Program-made: the position numbers and the translations under genes | Shown: in pieces, positions 7,862 to 16,928 of the stretch | Layout: each line of letters starts with the position of its first letter | Position numbering within the stretch: position 1 is the stretch's first letter | Notes under the pieces: model-generated | The model's input: only the letters and a program-made list of their open reading frames with translations | Database searches by the model: none | What the model was told of the DNA's origin: nothing | DNA from: Candidatus Delongbacteria bacterium | GTDB taxonomy: Bacteria > CAIWAD01 | Assembly (NCBI GenBank): GCA_041675285.1 | Contig: JBAYTZ010000011.1 | Span: 1-64,000 of the forward strand | Length of the DNA stretch: 64,000 bases | Reading direction: 5' to 3'

Positions 7862-10800
7862 CTAGTCGCAGACGCTCACGATCTGATAGAACGTGCGGCC
7901 CGCGGCCTGGGCGCCGCTGTCCACGAAGGCCGAATCCACCACGGTGCCCAGCAGGGTGAAGGGACCGTAGCCATCCGTCGCGCCGTAGACCTTGTACCCG
8001 GAGGCGCCGCCCACGGCGTCCCAATCCAGGTTGGCGTCGCCGGCGGACATGGTGATCACCAGGCCCGTGGCCACGTCGCAGGGCTGAACCGGGCTGAAGC
8101 GCACGCTCAGCAGGTCACCCAGCCGGCCGCCGCTGCCATTGTAGTTCACCTGCAGGCCGATGGTGCCGTCGGCGTTCTCGATGCCGGTGGTGGCTTCCGC
8201 AACATCCGTCTCCACCAGGTTCAGGTAGTTGACGCGGATGCTGTTGTCGGCGTAGAGCACCACCTGGAAGTCCAGGAAGGTGTATGGCTCGATGCTGCCG
8301 TAGGCCGGCACGTGATACTGCACGATGAAGCGGCCGTTGGCCACGTCGGACAGGTAATGCACGGTGGAGCCCACGTAGTGCGGGGCCAGATCGTCCCAGA
8401 AGGCGGCGATCAGGTTGTTGGGCGTAAAGCCGTCCGGCAGGATCGTGTTGCTCAGGCTGCTGACGCCGGCGCCGAAGCTCACGGCGCCGTTGCTGCCGAT
8501 GTAGAGGTCGGTCTGGGCCACACCGTAGAAGCTGAAGGGGATGCCCAGGGCGAAGGGTCCGACGGAATTGTCATCCGACAGGGTGACCGCCGTGCCTGTG
8601 GCGCTGATGTCCGTGAAGGAATAGCTCACCTGGCCGCTGGGGTCGTCGCTGTTCATCCAGCGATAGCCGAAGGCGTCCGGGCCACCCTGGGTGGGCGTAG
8701 GCAGCATCATGCCCGAGTCCACGTTGGAGGAAAGGGATTCGCCACTGGTCCAGAGGGCCGTCACGCGGTAGTCATAGGCCGTGTTGAAGGCCGGCGGGAC
8801 ATCGATGTAGGTCAGCGTGTAGAAGCTGGCCACCGTGCCCACCAGGACGTCGTCGCGGTACACGTTGTAGCCCGCGAACACGCGCTCGGCATCCACCCGG
8901 GCCAGCTCGGCCAGGGCCTCTTCCTTGCTCAGGCCGGAGGCCACCAGCGCCTCGAAAGCCGGCGGGGCCGCGGGATAGCCCCAGGTCAGGGTCACGTTGC
9001 CGAAGTTGGCATCCGTCGCCACCAAAGTCTGGGGAGCCAGGGTCCAGTCCACCACGTCGAAGTAGCACGTGCTGGTGGTGACGGTGTTCACGCCGTCCAC
9101 AGCCTGGATGTAATAGCCAACCACCGTGCCGTTCACTTGGGCGGGGATGGCTGCCTCATACACGTCGCCGCCCATGTTGGTCATGGCCACGGTCATGTAG
9201 GTGCCGTAGTTCAGCGCGTAATACAGGGTGGCGCCGGTCACGCCGTTGTCATCCGTGATGGTGGCGTTGACGGTCCAGGGACCCTCGTTCTCCTGGTCGC
9301 CCAGGCAGGTGTGGGTGATGGCCGGGGGCAGGTCGCAGACCGCACCGCAGGTGAAGGAGGCGCGATAATTCTCTTCCGCGGGCACGCCCGTGAAGCCGCT
9401 GGTGGCGACGAAGGCATAGTAGGTGCCGGCGGGCAGGCAGGCCGTGGTGACGCTCAAGTTGCCGACGCCCGTGTCCGAACCGTAGGACGTGAAAGCGTCC
9501 ACGCAGTCGTAGGTGAAAATGTCGATGTAGGTGTCGACGCAGCAGGAGACGTTGAAGGTGACCGGCTGGCTGTCCGTCAAGGTGAAGGAATACCAGTCCG
9601 TGTCCCGGCTGTCCAGGCCGCTGCTGTCACTGACGAAGGTGAAGATGGTGCCGCACCACTCGTCGCCGCAAGCCAGCGGGCTGGTGACGTTGGGCGTGGA
9701 ATTGCAGCCGCCGTTGGTGACGTCGTTCCCCGTGTAATAGGCTTCGCCTTCCGTGGGCAGGCCCGTGCAGTCCACGGGCGTGCAGAGGCCCACCTGCTCG
9801 ATGGTGAACAGGCCCGAGCCCGTCAGACCGGCGCTGTAATGCGTGATGATCAGATGGTAGCTGCCCGGAGTCAGCGCCCAGGTCATGTTGGCGTTCCAGC
9901 TGCTGCCGCCGCCCGAGCAGCTGCCGTCCACGTAGGCGATCTCCGTGGGCGTGCCCGTGCAGGGATTGGTGCTCAGCAGGTAGAAGTCGGAGTCGAAGGT
10001 GGTGGTGGGATAGCAGGTGGAGAAGAAATAGTCCCCGGCCTGGCTGACGGTGAAGTCGAAGCCGATGTCCGGCGACGTGTTGCCGTAGACGTTGCCGCTG
10101 CCCACCGTGCTGAAGGTCGAGTTGTAGGTGGTGCCAGAGATGTCGCCCAGGTTGGTCACGACATAGGCGTCACAGGGGCTCTCCTCCATGTTCAGGGAGA
10201 CCTCGAAGGCGCCCGTGCTGGAGCCGGTGTTGGAGACCAGCAGCTGGTAGGTGCCCGCCTGCAGTTGCATGGCCGGAATCACCGCCGCATCCGTGCTGCC
10301 ACCCGCTTCGCAGTAGAAGTAGGTGTTCGACGTCACCAGCGTGCCGCCGTCGCAGGGATTGCCGCTGTAGAGGTAAAGGTCCGCCGCGTAGGCCGTCCCC
10401 GGATTGCAGGAGCTGAAGGAGTACCAGCCCGCCGGAACCGTGAACTCGTAGCCGGCGTCGCCGCCCGCGCCGCCCACGACGCTGGACAGGCCCGTGTTGT
10501 TGCCCGTGACCGTTGTGGGCAGGCTGACCGTGGTGGGGGCATAGGTGTCGCAGGGGTTGCCACCCGAGGAGGTCACGCTCAGCGTGTAGGCGCCGCTGTA
10601 GGAGCTGTAGCCTTCCACGATGATGAAGTAGTTGCCCGGGCTCATGACCAGGCTGGCGATTTCGGACAGCACGCCGCACGCGTCATCGCTGCTCGCCACC
10701 TGGGTGCCCGGCGCGCCGGCCACGTTGGTGTAGATGCGCAGGTAGGAGTCCCAGGAGGGGTTGGTGGCGCACATGCTGGCGGTGATGGTGGACGTGGAGC

Positions 10801-11167
10801 CCAGACTCAGCCCATAAAACACGTCCGGGGCCGCATTGCCGATCTCACTGCCGTAGCCCACCGTCGTGCCTGAATCCGTGTACGGCAGGGCGGGAATCGC
10901 CAGGGCGTTGGAGGCAAAGTCGCCACCCTGGCGCGAGCCGTCGCCCGCTTGCGGCACGCCGTTGATCCGCAGGTCCAGCCAAGCTGGAATGTGCTGGCCG
11001 GCTTGCTTCAATTGCAGGTACAGCTCCTGATCCGACAGACCCGGAGCCACCTTGAGGGGCGCCGTCGCGGAAACAGAAGCACCCGCTTGTGCGGAAACCC
11101 CGCCGCCGGCCGCAAAGGCGACCACGACGGTGCTCAAACACAAGCCCAACAAGACAAGCTTCTTCAT
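7862..11167 (-). CDS. Secreted modular protein with four PPC-like domains, Ig, FN3 and nidogen-like modules
   Basis: A 1101-residue exported protein. Signal peptide at residues 1-20 (MKKLVLLGLCLSTVVVAFAA). Four modules resembling bacterial pre-peptidase C-terminal (PPC) domains follow at about 70-200, 205-330, 335-455 and 460-600 (aspartate-rich DxxxFxL cores, GxYxxxV ends, Cys pairs). Then come an Ig-like module (about 615-700), an FN3 module with a short helical insertion (about 707-804, GLSKEEALAELA), a nidogen-like module (about 826-1029) and a final FN3 domain ending YQIVSVCD. GGAGG six bases before the ATG fixes the start. No peptidase domain is present, so it may be structural or adhesive. 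Paralogue of the gene at 11686-14622, which has one PPC-like module fewer. Sigma-54-type promoter at 11262-11276. Confidence 0.9.
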   Translation of the reverse strand: MKKLVLLGLCLSTVVVAFAAGGGVSAQAGASVSATAPLKVAPGLSDQELYLQLKQAGQHIPAWLDLRINGVPQAGDGSRQGGDFASNALAIPALPYTDSGTTVGYGSEIGNAAPDVFYGLSLGSTSTITASMCATNPSWDSYLRIYTNVAGAPGTQVASSDDACGVLSEIASLVMSPGNYFIIVEGYSSYSGAYTLSVTSSGGNPCDTYAPTTVSLPTTVTGNNTGLSSVVGGAGGDAGYEFTVPAGWYSFSSCNPGTAYAADLYLYSGNPCDGGTLVTSNTYFYCEAGGSTDAAVIPAMQLQAGTYQLLVSNTGSSTGAFEVSLNMEESPCDAYVVTNLGDISGTTYNSTFSTVGSGNVYGNTSPDIGFDFTVSQAGDYFFSTCYPTTTFDSDFYLLSTNPCTGTPTEIAYVDGSCSGGGSSWNANMTWALTPGSYHLIITHYSAGLTGSGLFTIEQVGLCTPVDCTGLPTEGEAYYTGNDVTNGGCNSTPNVTSPLACGDEWCGTIFTFVSDSSGLDSRDTDWYSFTLTDSQPVTFNVSCCVDTYIDIFTYDCVDAFTSYGSDTGVGNLSVTTACLPAGTYYAFVATSGFTGVPAEENYRASFTCGAVCDLPPAITHTCLGDQENEGPWTVNATITDDNGVTGATLYYALNYGTYMTVAMTNMGGDVYEAAIPAQVNGTVVGYYIQAVDGVNTVTTSTCYFDVVDWTLAPQTLVATDANFGNVTLTWGYPAAPPAFEALVASGLSKEEALAELARVDAERVFAGYNVYRDDVLVGTVASFYTLTYIDVPPAFNTAYDYRVTALWTSGESLSSNVDSGMMLPTPTQGGPDAFGYRWMNSDDPSGQVSYSFTDISATGTAVTLSDDNSVGPFALGIPFSFYGVAQTDLYIGSNGAVSFGAGVSSLSNTILPDGFTPNNLIAAFWDDLAPHYVGSTVHYLSDVANGRFIVQYHVPAYGSIEPYTFLDFQVVLYADNSIRVNYLNLVETDVAEATTGIENADGTIGLQVNYNGSGGRLGDLLSVRFSPVQPCDVATGLVITMSAGDANLDWDAVGGASGYKVYGATDGYGPFTLLGTVVDSAFVDSGAQAAGRTFYQIVSVCD

Positions 11168-11261
11168 GCGAATCCTCCGTAAGTGTGGGTTGAAGAAAGC
11201 TGAGACAGGTCGTTCAAGTTCAAGTTGGGGCAGCTGTCAGACTCCGCCCGCAGGCCAGCGG

Positions 11262-11276
11262 GCAACAATTATGCCA
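11262..11276 (-). promoter_or_regulatory. Sigma-54-type -24/-12 promoter
   Basis: Minus strand reads TGGCAT-AATTG-TTGC: GG and GC separated by exactly ten bases, with TGGCA and TTGC intact. Predicted transcription start near 11250, giving a leader of about 83 bases before the ATG at 11167. The paralogous gene has the same arrangement at the same distance. Confidence 0.7.
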
Positions 11277-11378
11277 CTCAAAAGGCCCGCTAATCGCAGT
11301 TGATAATTTACTGACAAGGCGGATGTGGGCTGTCCATTCTCTTAACGGAAAGCTCACGTGTCGAGTCTTGGGCGGCGA

Positions 11379-11410
11379 TTGTTCAAAATCCGACAGGCGC
11401 CCGCCAGCTT
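11379..11410 (-). promoter_or_regulatory. Possible upstream activator site
   Basis: Plus strand reads TTGTTCAAAATCCGAC then a GC-rich stretch. A related sequence (CTGTTCGAAATCCGGC) occurs before the paralogous gene at 14831-14862. The two are 105 and 104 bases upstream of the -24 element, the usual range for sigma-54 enhancer-binding proteins. The assignment is inference from conserved sequence and spacing. Confidence 0.45.
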
Positions 11411-11484
11411 TGGAAACCATAACAGAGCCTGTTCTCCCACGTCGGTTGAGCTTGCCTTCCGCACCTGCCCGCCCTGAAAAAGCA

Positions 11485-11515
11485 GACACGCCCGCGGCCA
11501 GGCCGCGGGCGTGTC
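11485..11515 (-). terminator. Rho-independent terminator of the 978-residue gene
   Basis: A 14-bp GC-rich stem, 11486-11499 with 11501-11514, followed on the minus strand by TGCTTTTTC. It lies about 170 bases past the stop at 11686. An almost identical terminator ends the next gene at 14935-14965. The gap 11168-11685 otherwise holds the promoter and activator-like site of the downstream gene. Confidence 0.85.
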
Positions 11516-11685
11516 GAGGGGTTGTTGGCTGGCAGGCGCGCCCGAACCTCAGGGTTCAGCGGCCTGGTTCCGGTGTTGGCCCGGAGTCCGCGTCGTGTTC
11601 AGGATCCGCCGAGCGCGCTTCGTCGCGAGCCGCGCGGAAACCCGCTCCTCCCGTCAGCCGCACCAGACCCGTTGATGACGAGCAC

Positions 11686-14622
11686 CTACTCGGCGCAGGT
11701 CGTGGTCACCTGGTAGAACCTGCGGCCCGCGGCCTGGGCGCCGCTGTCCACATAAGCCGACCCCACCACGGTGCCCAACAAGGTGAAGGGGCCGTAGCCA
11801 TCGGTGGCGCCGTAGACCTTGTACCCGCTGGCGCCGCCCACGTCGTTCCAATTCAGAATGGCGTCGCCGGCCGACACGGAGATCTCCAGGCCCGTGGCCA
11901 CGTCGCAGGGCGGAACCAGGCTGAAGCGCACGCTCAAGTTGTCACCGATGCGGCCGCCGGAACCGAGGTAGTTCACCTGCAGACCGACGCTGCCGTCGAC
12001 ATTTTCCAGGCCCACCGTGGCGCTGGCCACGCTGCCCTGCATGTCGAAGTAGTTCACGAAGAAGGAACCGTCAGCGTGCAGCACGACCTGGAACGTGTAG
12101 GGCGTGACGCTGTCGCTGATGTGGAAAATGCCCGTGTACTGCACGGTCAGCGTGCTGGCGCCGGCGTCCACCAGGGAGTGGATCGTGCCGCCCGTGGGGG
12201 GATAGAGGTCATCCCAGAACGCGCAGATCATGTTGTTGGGGGTCGCGGCGTCAGGGAGGGCCGTGTTGGTGTAGGTCGAGACGCCGGCGCCAACTCCCAA
12301 CACGCCGTTGCTGCCCACGAAGATCTCGGTGTGGTTCACACCATAGAAGGGGAAAGCGAAGGGCAGGCTGACCTGGGCGAAGCTGTCGTCCGTCAAACTG
12401 TGCAGGACGGCACCCGGGGCCGCGCTGATGTCCGTGAAGGAGTAGCTCACGTCGCCACTGGGATCGTCGCTGTTCATCCAGCGGTAGCCGAAGGCATCCG
12501 GTCCGCCCTGGGTCGGCGGGGCCAGCATGAAGCCCGTGTCCGCGTTGGAGGAATTGGATTCGCCGCTGGTCCAGAGGGCCGTCACGCGGTAGCTGTAGAC
12601 CGTGCCAAAGGCCGGCGGGACATCGGTGTAGGTCAGGGTGTAGAAGCTGGGCACCGTGCCGATGACGACGTCGTCGCGATACACGTTGTAGCCCGCGAAC
12701 ACGCGCTCGGCATCCACCCGGGCCAGCTCGGCCAGGGCTTCTTCCTTGCTCAGGCCGGATTCCACCAGCGCTTCGAGGGCCGGCGGGGCGGCGGGATAGT
12801 CCCAGGTCAGCACCACGCTGCCGAAGAGGCCGTCGCTGGCCGCCAGACTCTGCGGGGCCAGAGTCCAGTCCACCACGTCGAAATAGCAGGTGCCGAAACT
12901 GGTCAGGTTGCTGCCCGTGTCCAGGGCCTCGATGTAGTACTCCACGTAGGAGCCGCTGGCCTGGTTGGGGATGGCGGCTTCGTAGACGCCGCCGCCCATG
13001 TGGGTCATGGCCACAGTGGAGTAGGCGCCGGAGTTGACGGCGTAGTTCAGTCCGACACTGGTCAACCCGAAGTCGTCGGTCACGGTGGCGCTGACCGTCC
13101 ACGGACCCGCGTTCTCCTGGTCCTCCAGACACGAGTGCGTGATGTTGGGCGCCAGGTCGCAGACCGTGCCGCAAGTCATGCTCACGTGATAGCCAGTCTC
13201 GATCGGCACGTTGGTGTAGCCGGAGGGCGCGATGACGAACAGGTAGTTGCCCACCGGCAGACAGGGCGTGGTCAGGCTAAGATCGCCCGCGGGGCCGGTG
13301 GCGAAGCCGTACTGGGTGGCCAGCAGGCAGTTGTCGTCGGCGAACACCCACATGTTGTAGCCATTGGCGCAGCTGTTGGCCGTGAAGGTGACCGGGGCGT
13401 TCTGGGTCATGGAGAACTGGAACCAGTCCATGTCCCGGCTGTCCTGCAAATCCACCGAACTATAAAAGGTGTGGAAGTTGCCGCACAGCTCGTCGCCGCA
13501 GCTCAGCGTGCCGTATTCCGGCGTGCCCATGTTGCAGCCGCCGTTGGTGACGTCCGTGTCCGTGTAATAAGCCTCGCCCTCCAGCGGCACGTCCGTGCAA
13601 TCATAGGGCACGCAGGGGGCCTGCTGTTCAACGGTCAGCCGACCCGAGCCGCTGGTGCCGGCGTAGTAGCAGGTCACCACCAGGTGGTAGCTGCCCGGGG
13701 TCAGCGTCCAGATGGCGTTGGCGTTGTACGAATCGCCGCCACCCGTGCAGGAGCCATCCACGTATTGCAGCTGAGTGGGAACGGCCGCGCAGGGATTCGT
13801 GCTCAGCAGATAGAAATCCGAATCAAACAGCGTGTTGGTGTAGCAGGTGGAGAAGAAATAGTCCCCCGCCTCCGACACGGTGAAATCGTAGCCGATGTCC
13901 GGCGCGCTGTTGCCGTAGACGGTGGGGGCGCCCGCCGTGGTGAAGGTGTTGTCATAGTTCGCGGCGGAGATGTCGCCCAGGTTGACGACGGCATAGGTGT
14001 CGCAGGGGTTGCCGCCCGCCGAGCTCACGTCCAGCGTGTAGGCACCGGCGTTGGAACCGTAGCCCTCCACAATGATGAAGTAATCGCCCGGGGCCAGCAC
14101 CTGCCCGGCGATTTCGGGCAGCAGCCCGCAGGCGTCGTCGCTGGAAGCCACCTGGGTGCCGGGCACGCCGGCCACGTTGGTGTAAATGCGCAGGTAGGCG
14201 TCCCAGGAAGGAGTGGTGGCGCACAAGCTGGCGGTGACCGTGGTCGTGGCGGCCACGTTCAGGCCGTAGAACACGTCCGGAGCCGTGTTGCCGATCTCGC
14301 TGCCGTAGCCCACCGTGGTGCCCGAGTCATTGTAGGGCAGGGAGGGAATCGCCAGGGCGTTGGAGGCGAAATCGCCCCCCTGCCGCGCGCCGTCGGCCGG
14401 CGCGGTCGGTCCGTTGACGTTCAGGCTCAGCCAGGCCGGAATGGGCCGACCCGTCCGCTTCAGCTGCAGATAGAGGGCCTCGTCCTCGGTCTGGCCCGGG
14501 GCCAGCTTGAGGGGCGCCGCGGCGGCAAGGGAAGCACCGGCCTGTGTCGTGACTCCGCCGTTGGCTGCAAAGGCAACCACGACGGTACTAATACACAAGC
14601 CAAGCAATAGAAGCTTCTTCAT
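11686..14622 (-). CDS. Secreted modular protein with three PPC-like domains, Ig, FN3 and nidogen-like modules
   Basis: A 978-residue paralogue of the gene at 7862-11167; the N-terminal 60 residues and the C-terminal half are closely similar. Signal peptide at residues 1-20. PPC-like modules at about 70-200, 205-330 and 335-475, Ig-like at about 485-575, FN3 with helical insertion at about 586-690 (insertion near 621-649), nidogen-like at about 704-902 and a last FN3 ending YQVTTTCAE. The module corresponding to PPC-like domain 2 of the paralogue is missing, which accounts for the 123-residue difference. GGAGG six bases before the ATG fixes the start. Monocistronic, with its own sigma-54-type promoter and terminator. 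Function unknown; probably surface or secreted structural protein. Confidence 0.9.
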   Translation of the reverse strand: MKKLLLLGLCISTVVVAFAANGGVTTQAGASLAAAAPLKLAPGQTEDEALYLQLKRTGRPIPAWLSLNVNGPTAPADGARQGGDFASNALAIPSLPYNDSGTTVGYGSEIGNTAPDVFYGLNVAATTTVTASLCATTPSWDAYLRIYTNVAGVPGTQVASSDDACGLLPEIAGQVLAPGDYFIIVEGYGSNAGAYTLDVSSAGGNPCDTYAVVNLGDISAANYDNTFTTAGAPTVYGNSAPDIGYDFTVSEAGDYFFSTCYTNTLFDSDFYLLSTNPCAAVPTQLQYVDGSCTGGGDSYNANAIWTLTPGSYHLVVTCYYAGTSGSGRLTVEQQAPCVPYDCTDVPLEGEAYYTDTDVTNGGCNMGTPEYGTLSCGDELCGNFHTFYSSVDLQDSRDMDWFQFSMTQNAPVTFTANSCANGYNMWVFADDNCLLATQYGFATGPAGDLSLTTPCLPVGNYLFVIAPSGYTNVPIETGYHVSMTCGTVCDLAPNITHSCLEDQENAGPWTVSATVTDDFGLTSVGLNYAVNSGAYSTVAMTHMGGGVYEAAIPNQASGSYVEYYIEALDTGSNLTSFGTCYFDVVDWTLAPQSLAASDGLFGSVVLTWDYPAAPPALEALVESGLSKEEALAELARVDAERVFAGYNVYRDDVVIGTVPSFYTLTYTDVPPAFGTVYSYRVTALWTSGESNSSNADTGFMLAPPTQGGPDAFGYRWMNSDDPSGDVSYSFTDISAAPGAVLHSLTDDSFAQVSLPFAFPFYGVNHTEIFVGSNGVLGVGAGVSTYTNTALPDAATPNNMICAFWDDLYPPTGGTIHSLVDAGASTLTVQYTGIFHISDSVTPYTFQVVLHADGSFFVNYFDMQGSVASATVGLENVDGSVGLQVNYLGSGGRIGDNLSVRFSLVPPCDVATGLEISVSAGDAILNWNDVGGASGYKVYGATDGYGPFTLLGTVVGSAYVDSGAQAAGRRFYQVTTTCAE

Positions 14623-14714
14623 GCGATTCCTCCGTAAATGTGTGGTGAAGAAAGCTGTGACGAGTCGTTCCAGTTCACTGGCGCAGATTCAAGGATCCCG
14701 CCAAACACCGACCG

Positions 14715-14729
14715 GCAATTCCTATGCCA
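14715..14729 (-). promoter_or_regulatory. Sigma-54-type -24/-12 promoter
   Basis: Minus strand reads TGGCAT-AGGAA-TTGC with the GG-N10-GC spacing of sigma-54 promoters. Predicted start near 14703, about 80 bases before the ATG at 14622. Upstream, 14740-14812 is strikingly AT-rich for this genome and may help bending. A TATAAT at 14762-14767 has no matching -35 box. Confidence 0.7.
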
Positions 14730-14830
14730 CAGTAGCAGTATCTGAATCAGGAATTCTGCTTATTATAACCGCAATTTTATGACTCTTTATTCACAATAAA
14801 AAGTGACGATTGTCGGTTCTTGCGTGCTGG

Positions 14831-14862
14831 CTGTTCGAAATCCGGCGGGTGTCGCCCGCTGG
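14831..14862 (-). promoter_or_regulatory. Possible upstream activator site
   Basis: Plus strand CTGTTCGAAATCCGGC plus GC-rich flank, 104 bases upstream of the -24 GG at 14728. It matches the sequence at 11379-11410 in identity and in distance from the promoter. The rest of 14623-15002 holds the sigma-54-type promoter and the terminator at 14935-14965. Confidence 0.45.
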
Positions 14863-14934
14863 TGGCGGCCACTTCCGGTCCCTGGGCGGCGGCTGGCCGC
14901 GCGGGGCCGAGGTCCCGGCCCAGACCAGAAAGCA

Positions 14935-14965
14935 GACACGCCCGCAGCCAGGCCGCGGGCGTGTC
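14935..14965 (-). terminator. Terminator of the 594-residue gene
   Basis: Stem 14936-14949 with 14951-14964, differing at one stem position from the terminator at 11485-11515. Followed on the minus strand by TGCTTTCTGG, a weak T tract. About 38 bases past the stop at 15003. Confidence 0.75.
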
Positions 14966-15002
14966 GAAAGAACGGCTCAGGGACCGGCGAGGGCCCGGTG
15001 AA

Positions 15003-16787
15003 TCAGCGGCCGCGCACCGGGAGCTGCCGCTGGGTGCGCTCCGCGGGCAGGATGCGCAGCTCGCGGTCCGCCGAGTGCCGGGCGGGAAGCAGCTCCTCCA
15101 GCCGGCGCGAACGGATGCCGTCCGGATGCCCGTCCAGCCGGCGCAGGGCGCTGGCCGGGGCCTCGACCACGGGGACGCAATCGCGCACGGCGCGGTAGAA
15201 CCACTGGCTGCCCGTGGCGGGCAGGGTCACGTCGCCCACGCTGGAGGACTCGCTGGCCACCACGCTGGCGCCGCTGAAGTCGTAGGCGTCGGCCGAGCGC
15301 AGGATGCGCACGGTCTCGCCGGCGAAGGGCTCCCAGCCCACGACCACGTTGCCACCCTGCTGCAGGATGCTGATCTGGATCGGCGTGCAGGAGCGAATCA
15401 GCTCCACGTCGTCGATGAACCAGTCGTCGGCATAGCTGCCGCCGTAGTAGAAGCTGACGGCCACCGAGTCGGGCAGGCTGTCCAGCTGGGCCGTCAGGTG
15501 GGCCCAGACGGGCGCGCCCTGGGTGTAGGTGCTGACGTCGAAGCCGTAGAGGTAGTTCAGGTTGCCGCCCTCCACGCCGTAGACCAGCAGGGCGTGCTGC
15601 ACGGTGTCATCCGGATAGTTCTGGGTGTAGGCGTAGCGCAGGGTCAGGTCGTCGCCCAGCGGATTCTCCAGCAGGGTGTAGAGTTCTGACGACGCCGTGT
15701 CGCCCTCGGCCGTGTAGCGGTGGCCGGCCAGGGGGAAGCTGCGGTTCAGCCCGCCCGAGAACAGCTGCCAGTAGGCGCCGGCGTAGGACGTGTCGCCGTC
15801 GGCGCTGATGAACCAGTCCAGTTCCTCCGGGGCGCCCGACCAGTCGTTGGTCAGCGTGCCCTCGCTGCTGCCTGCGATGGCGAAGAACTGGCTGCTGTGG
15901 GCCACGGCGTTGCTCGTCCAGCTGATGTCCACCGAGGTGGTGTCGCGGAAGATCACGTTGGCGCCGGGCTGGAAGCTCAGGCTGAAGTCCACGCTCTGGC
16001 CGGGGGCCAGCACCACGGGCAGGCCGGCGATGGTCGCGCTGTAGAGCGCCGGATTGGTCACGCTGATCCCCGTCACCGTGGTGTTCATGCCGCCGGTGTT
16101 GGTGGCCGTGAAGGTCTCCGTCAGGGACTGGCCCACTTCCACGCGGCCCATGTCCACGTCCAGGTCCGCCAGCTCCAGGTTGCCGGGAGGCGTCACCGTG
16201 TAGCAGAGGCCCACCTGCTGGATCAGGTCGCCGCGACCCGTGAACCACCAACCCCAGGCCGGCGGGACGGCGCCCTGGTTGAACATCTGGTTGCCGAAGG
16301 CCGCGCCCGTGCCGGTCACGCCCACGACGGCCAGTTTGTGGCCCGCGGTGGAGGGGATGAATTCCCACACCACGTGGAAGGGCACGCCGCCGGTGAAGCT
16401 GTAGCCCAGGCCGGCCAGGTTGACCTGGTCCCAGGTCCCGTAGACGGCGGCGAAGGGGGCGGCGTTGAAGTCCACCGGTCCGGCCACGACGCTGCCGGGC
16501 TCGCCGGCGTTGTCGCCGTGGACCCAGACGCGCAGGGTGCCGTTGTGGCCCACGACGGGGGCCAGGTTGTTGTTGTAGAACTGCAGGCGCATGAAGGTCA
16601 GCGCGCCGGCGGCGGCCGGATCGATGTAGTAGGCCACCTTGGTGAAGTTGTTGGTGCCGGAAACCAGCGGGAAGGAGGACGTGAAGGTCGCCGCGTAGCC
16701 GTCGTGGTAGGCGATGGTGTCGCACTGCTGGGCGCGGGCGCCCAAGCTGGCCACGAGCAGCAGCAGGATCCAGAGGATTCTCTTCAT
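15003..16787 (-). CDS. Secreted protein with ASH-like and choice-of-anchor J-like domains
   Basis: A 594-residue exported protein of unknown function. Signal peptide at residues 1-20 (MKRILWILLLLVASLGARAQ, cleavage after ARA or AQQ). Residues about 25-200 are a beta-sandwich module, about 205-320 resemble an ASH/choice-of-anchor D domain (FTATNTGGMNTTVTGI, VLAPGQSVDFSLSFQP), about 325-475 resemble choice-of-anchor J/cleaved-adhesin (ending DDWFIDDVELI) and about 480-560 a degenerate FN3. The C-terminus (RQLPVRGR) shows no sorting tail. The ATG at 16787 is chosen because the signal peptide begins there, with AGGAG upstream; the frame is open to 16907 but that extension is Arg-rich and unsupported. 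The best sigma-54-type promoter of the window lies 50 bases upstream. Confidence 0.88.
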   Translation of the reverse strand: MKRILWILLLLVASLGARAQQCDTIAYHDGYAATFTSSFPLVSGTNNFTKVAYYIDPAAAGALTFMRLQFYNNNLAPVVGHNGTLRVWVHGDNAGEPGSVVAGPVDFNAAPFAAVYGTWDQVNLAGLGYSFTGGVPFHVVWEFIPSTAGHKLAVVGVTGTGAAFGNQMFNQGAVPPAWGWWFTGRGDLIQQVGLCYTVTPPGNLELADLDVDMGRVEVGQSLTETFTATNTGGMNTTVTGISVTNPALYSATIAGLPVVLAPGQSVDFSLSFQPGANVIFRDTTSVDISWTSNAVAHSSQFFAIAGSSEGTLTNDWSGAPEELDWFISADGDTSYAGAYWQLFSGGLNRSFPLAGHRYTAEGDTASSELYTLLENPLGDDLTLRYAYTQNYPDDTVQHALLVYGVEGGNLNYLYGFDVSTYTQGAPVWAHLTAQLDSLPDSVAVSFYYGGSYADDWFIDDVELIRSCTPIQISILQQGGNVVVGWEPFAGETVRILRSADAYDFSGASVVASESSSVGDVTLPATGSQWFYRAVRDCVPVVEAPASALRRLDGHPDGIRSRRLEELLPARHSADRELRILPAERTQRQLPVRGR

Positions 16788-16835
16788 GGAGGGGCTCCTG
16801 GTCTTGGGTTGATTTTGATGAACGTACCGTTCCAC

Positions 16836-16850
16836 GCAAAGGCTGTGCCA
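16836..16850 (-). promoter_or_regulatory. Sigma-54-type -24/-12 promoter (best match)
   Basis: Minus strand reads TGGCAC-AGCCT-TTGC, a full match to the TGGCAC-N5-TTGC core. Predicted start near 16825, giving a leader of about 38 bases before the ATG at 16787. Confidence 0.78.
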
Positions 16851-16928
16851 CGGACAGCCAGTGGCGATTCCTTCACGCCAGCGCCTCTTTCTTCGCGTCT
16901 GTTCCACCTAGCCCGAAGGAAATGCCGG

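Noticed and set aside
14762..14767. Perfect TATAAT on the minus strand as a sigma-70 promoter
   Set aside because: No -35 hexamer at 16-18 bases; it lies upstream of the better sigma-54-type element in an AT-rich patch.
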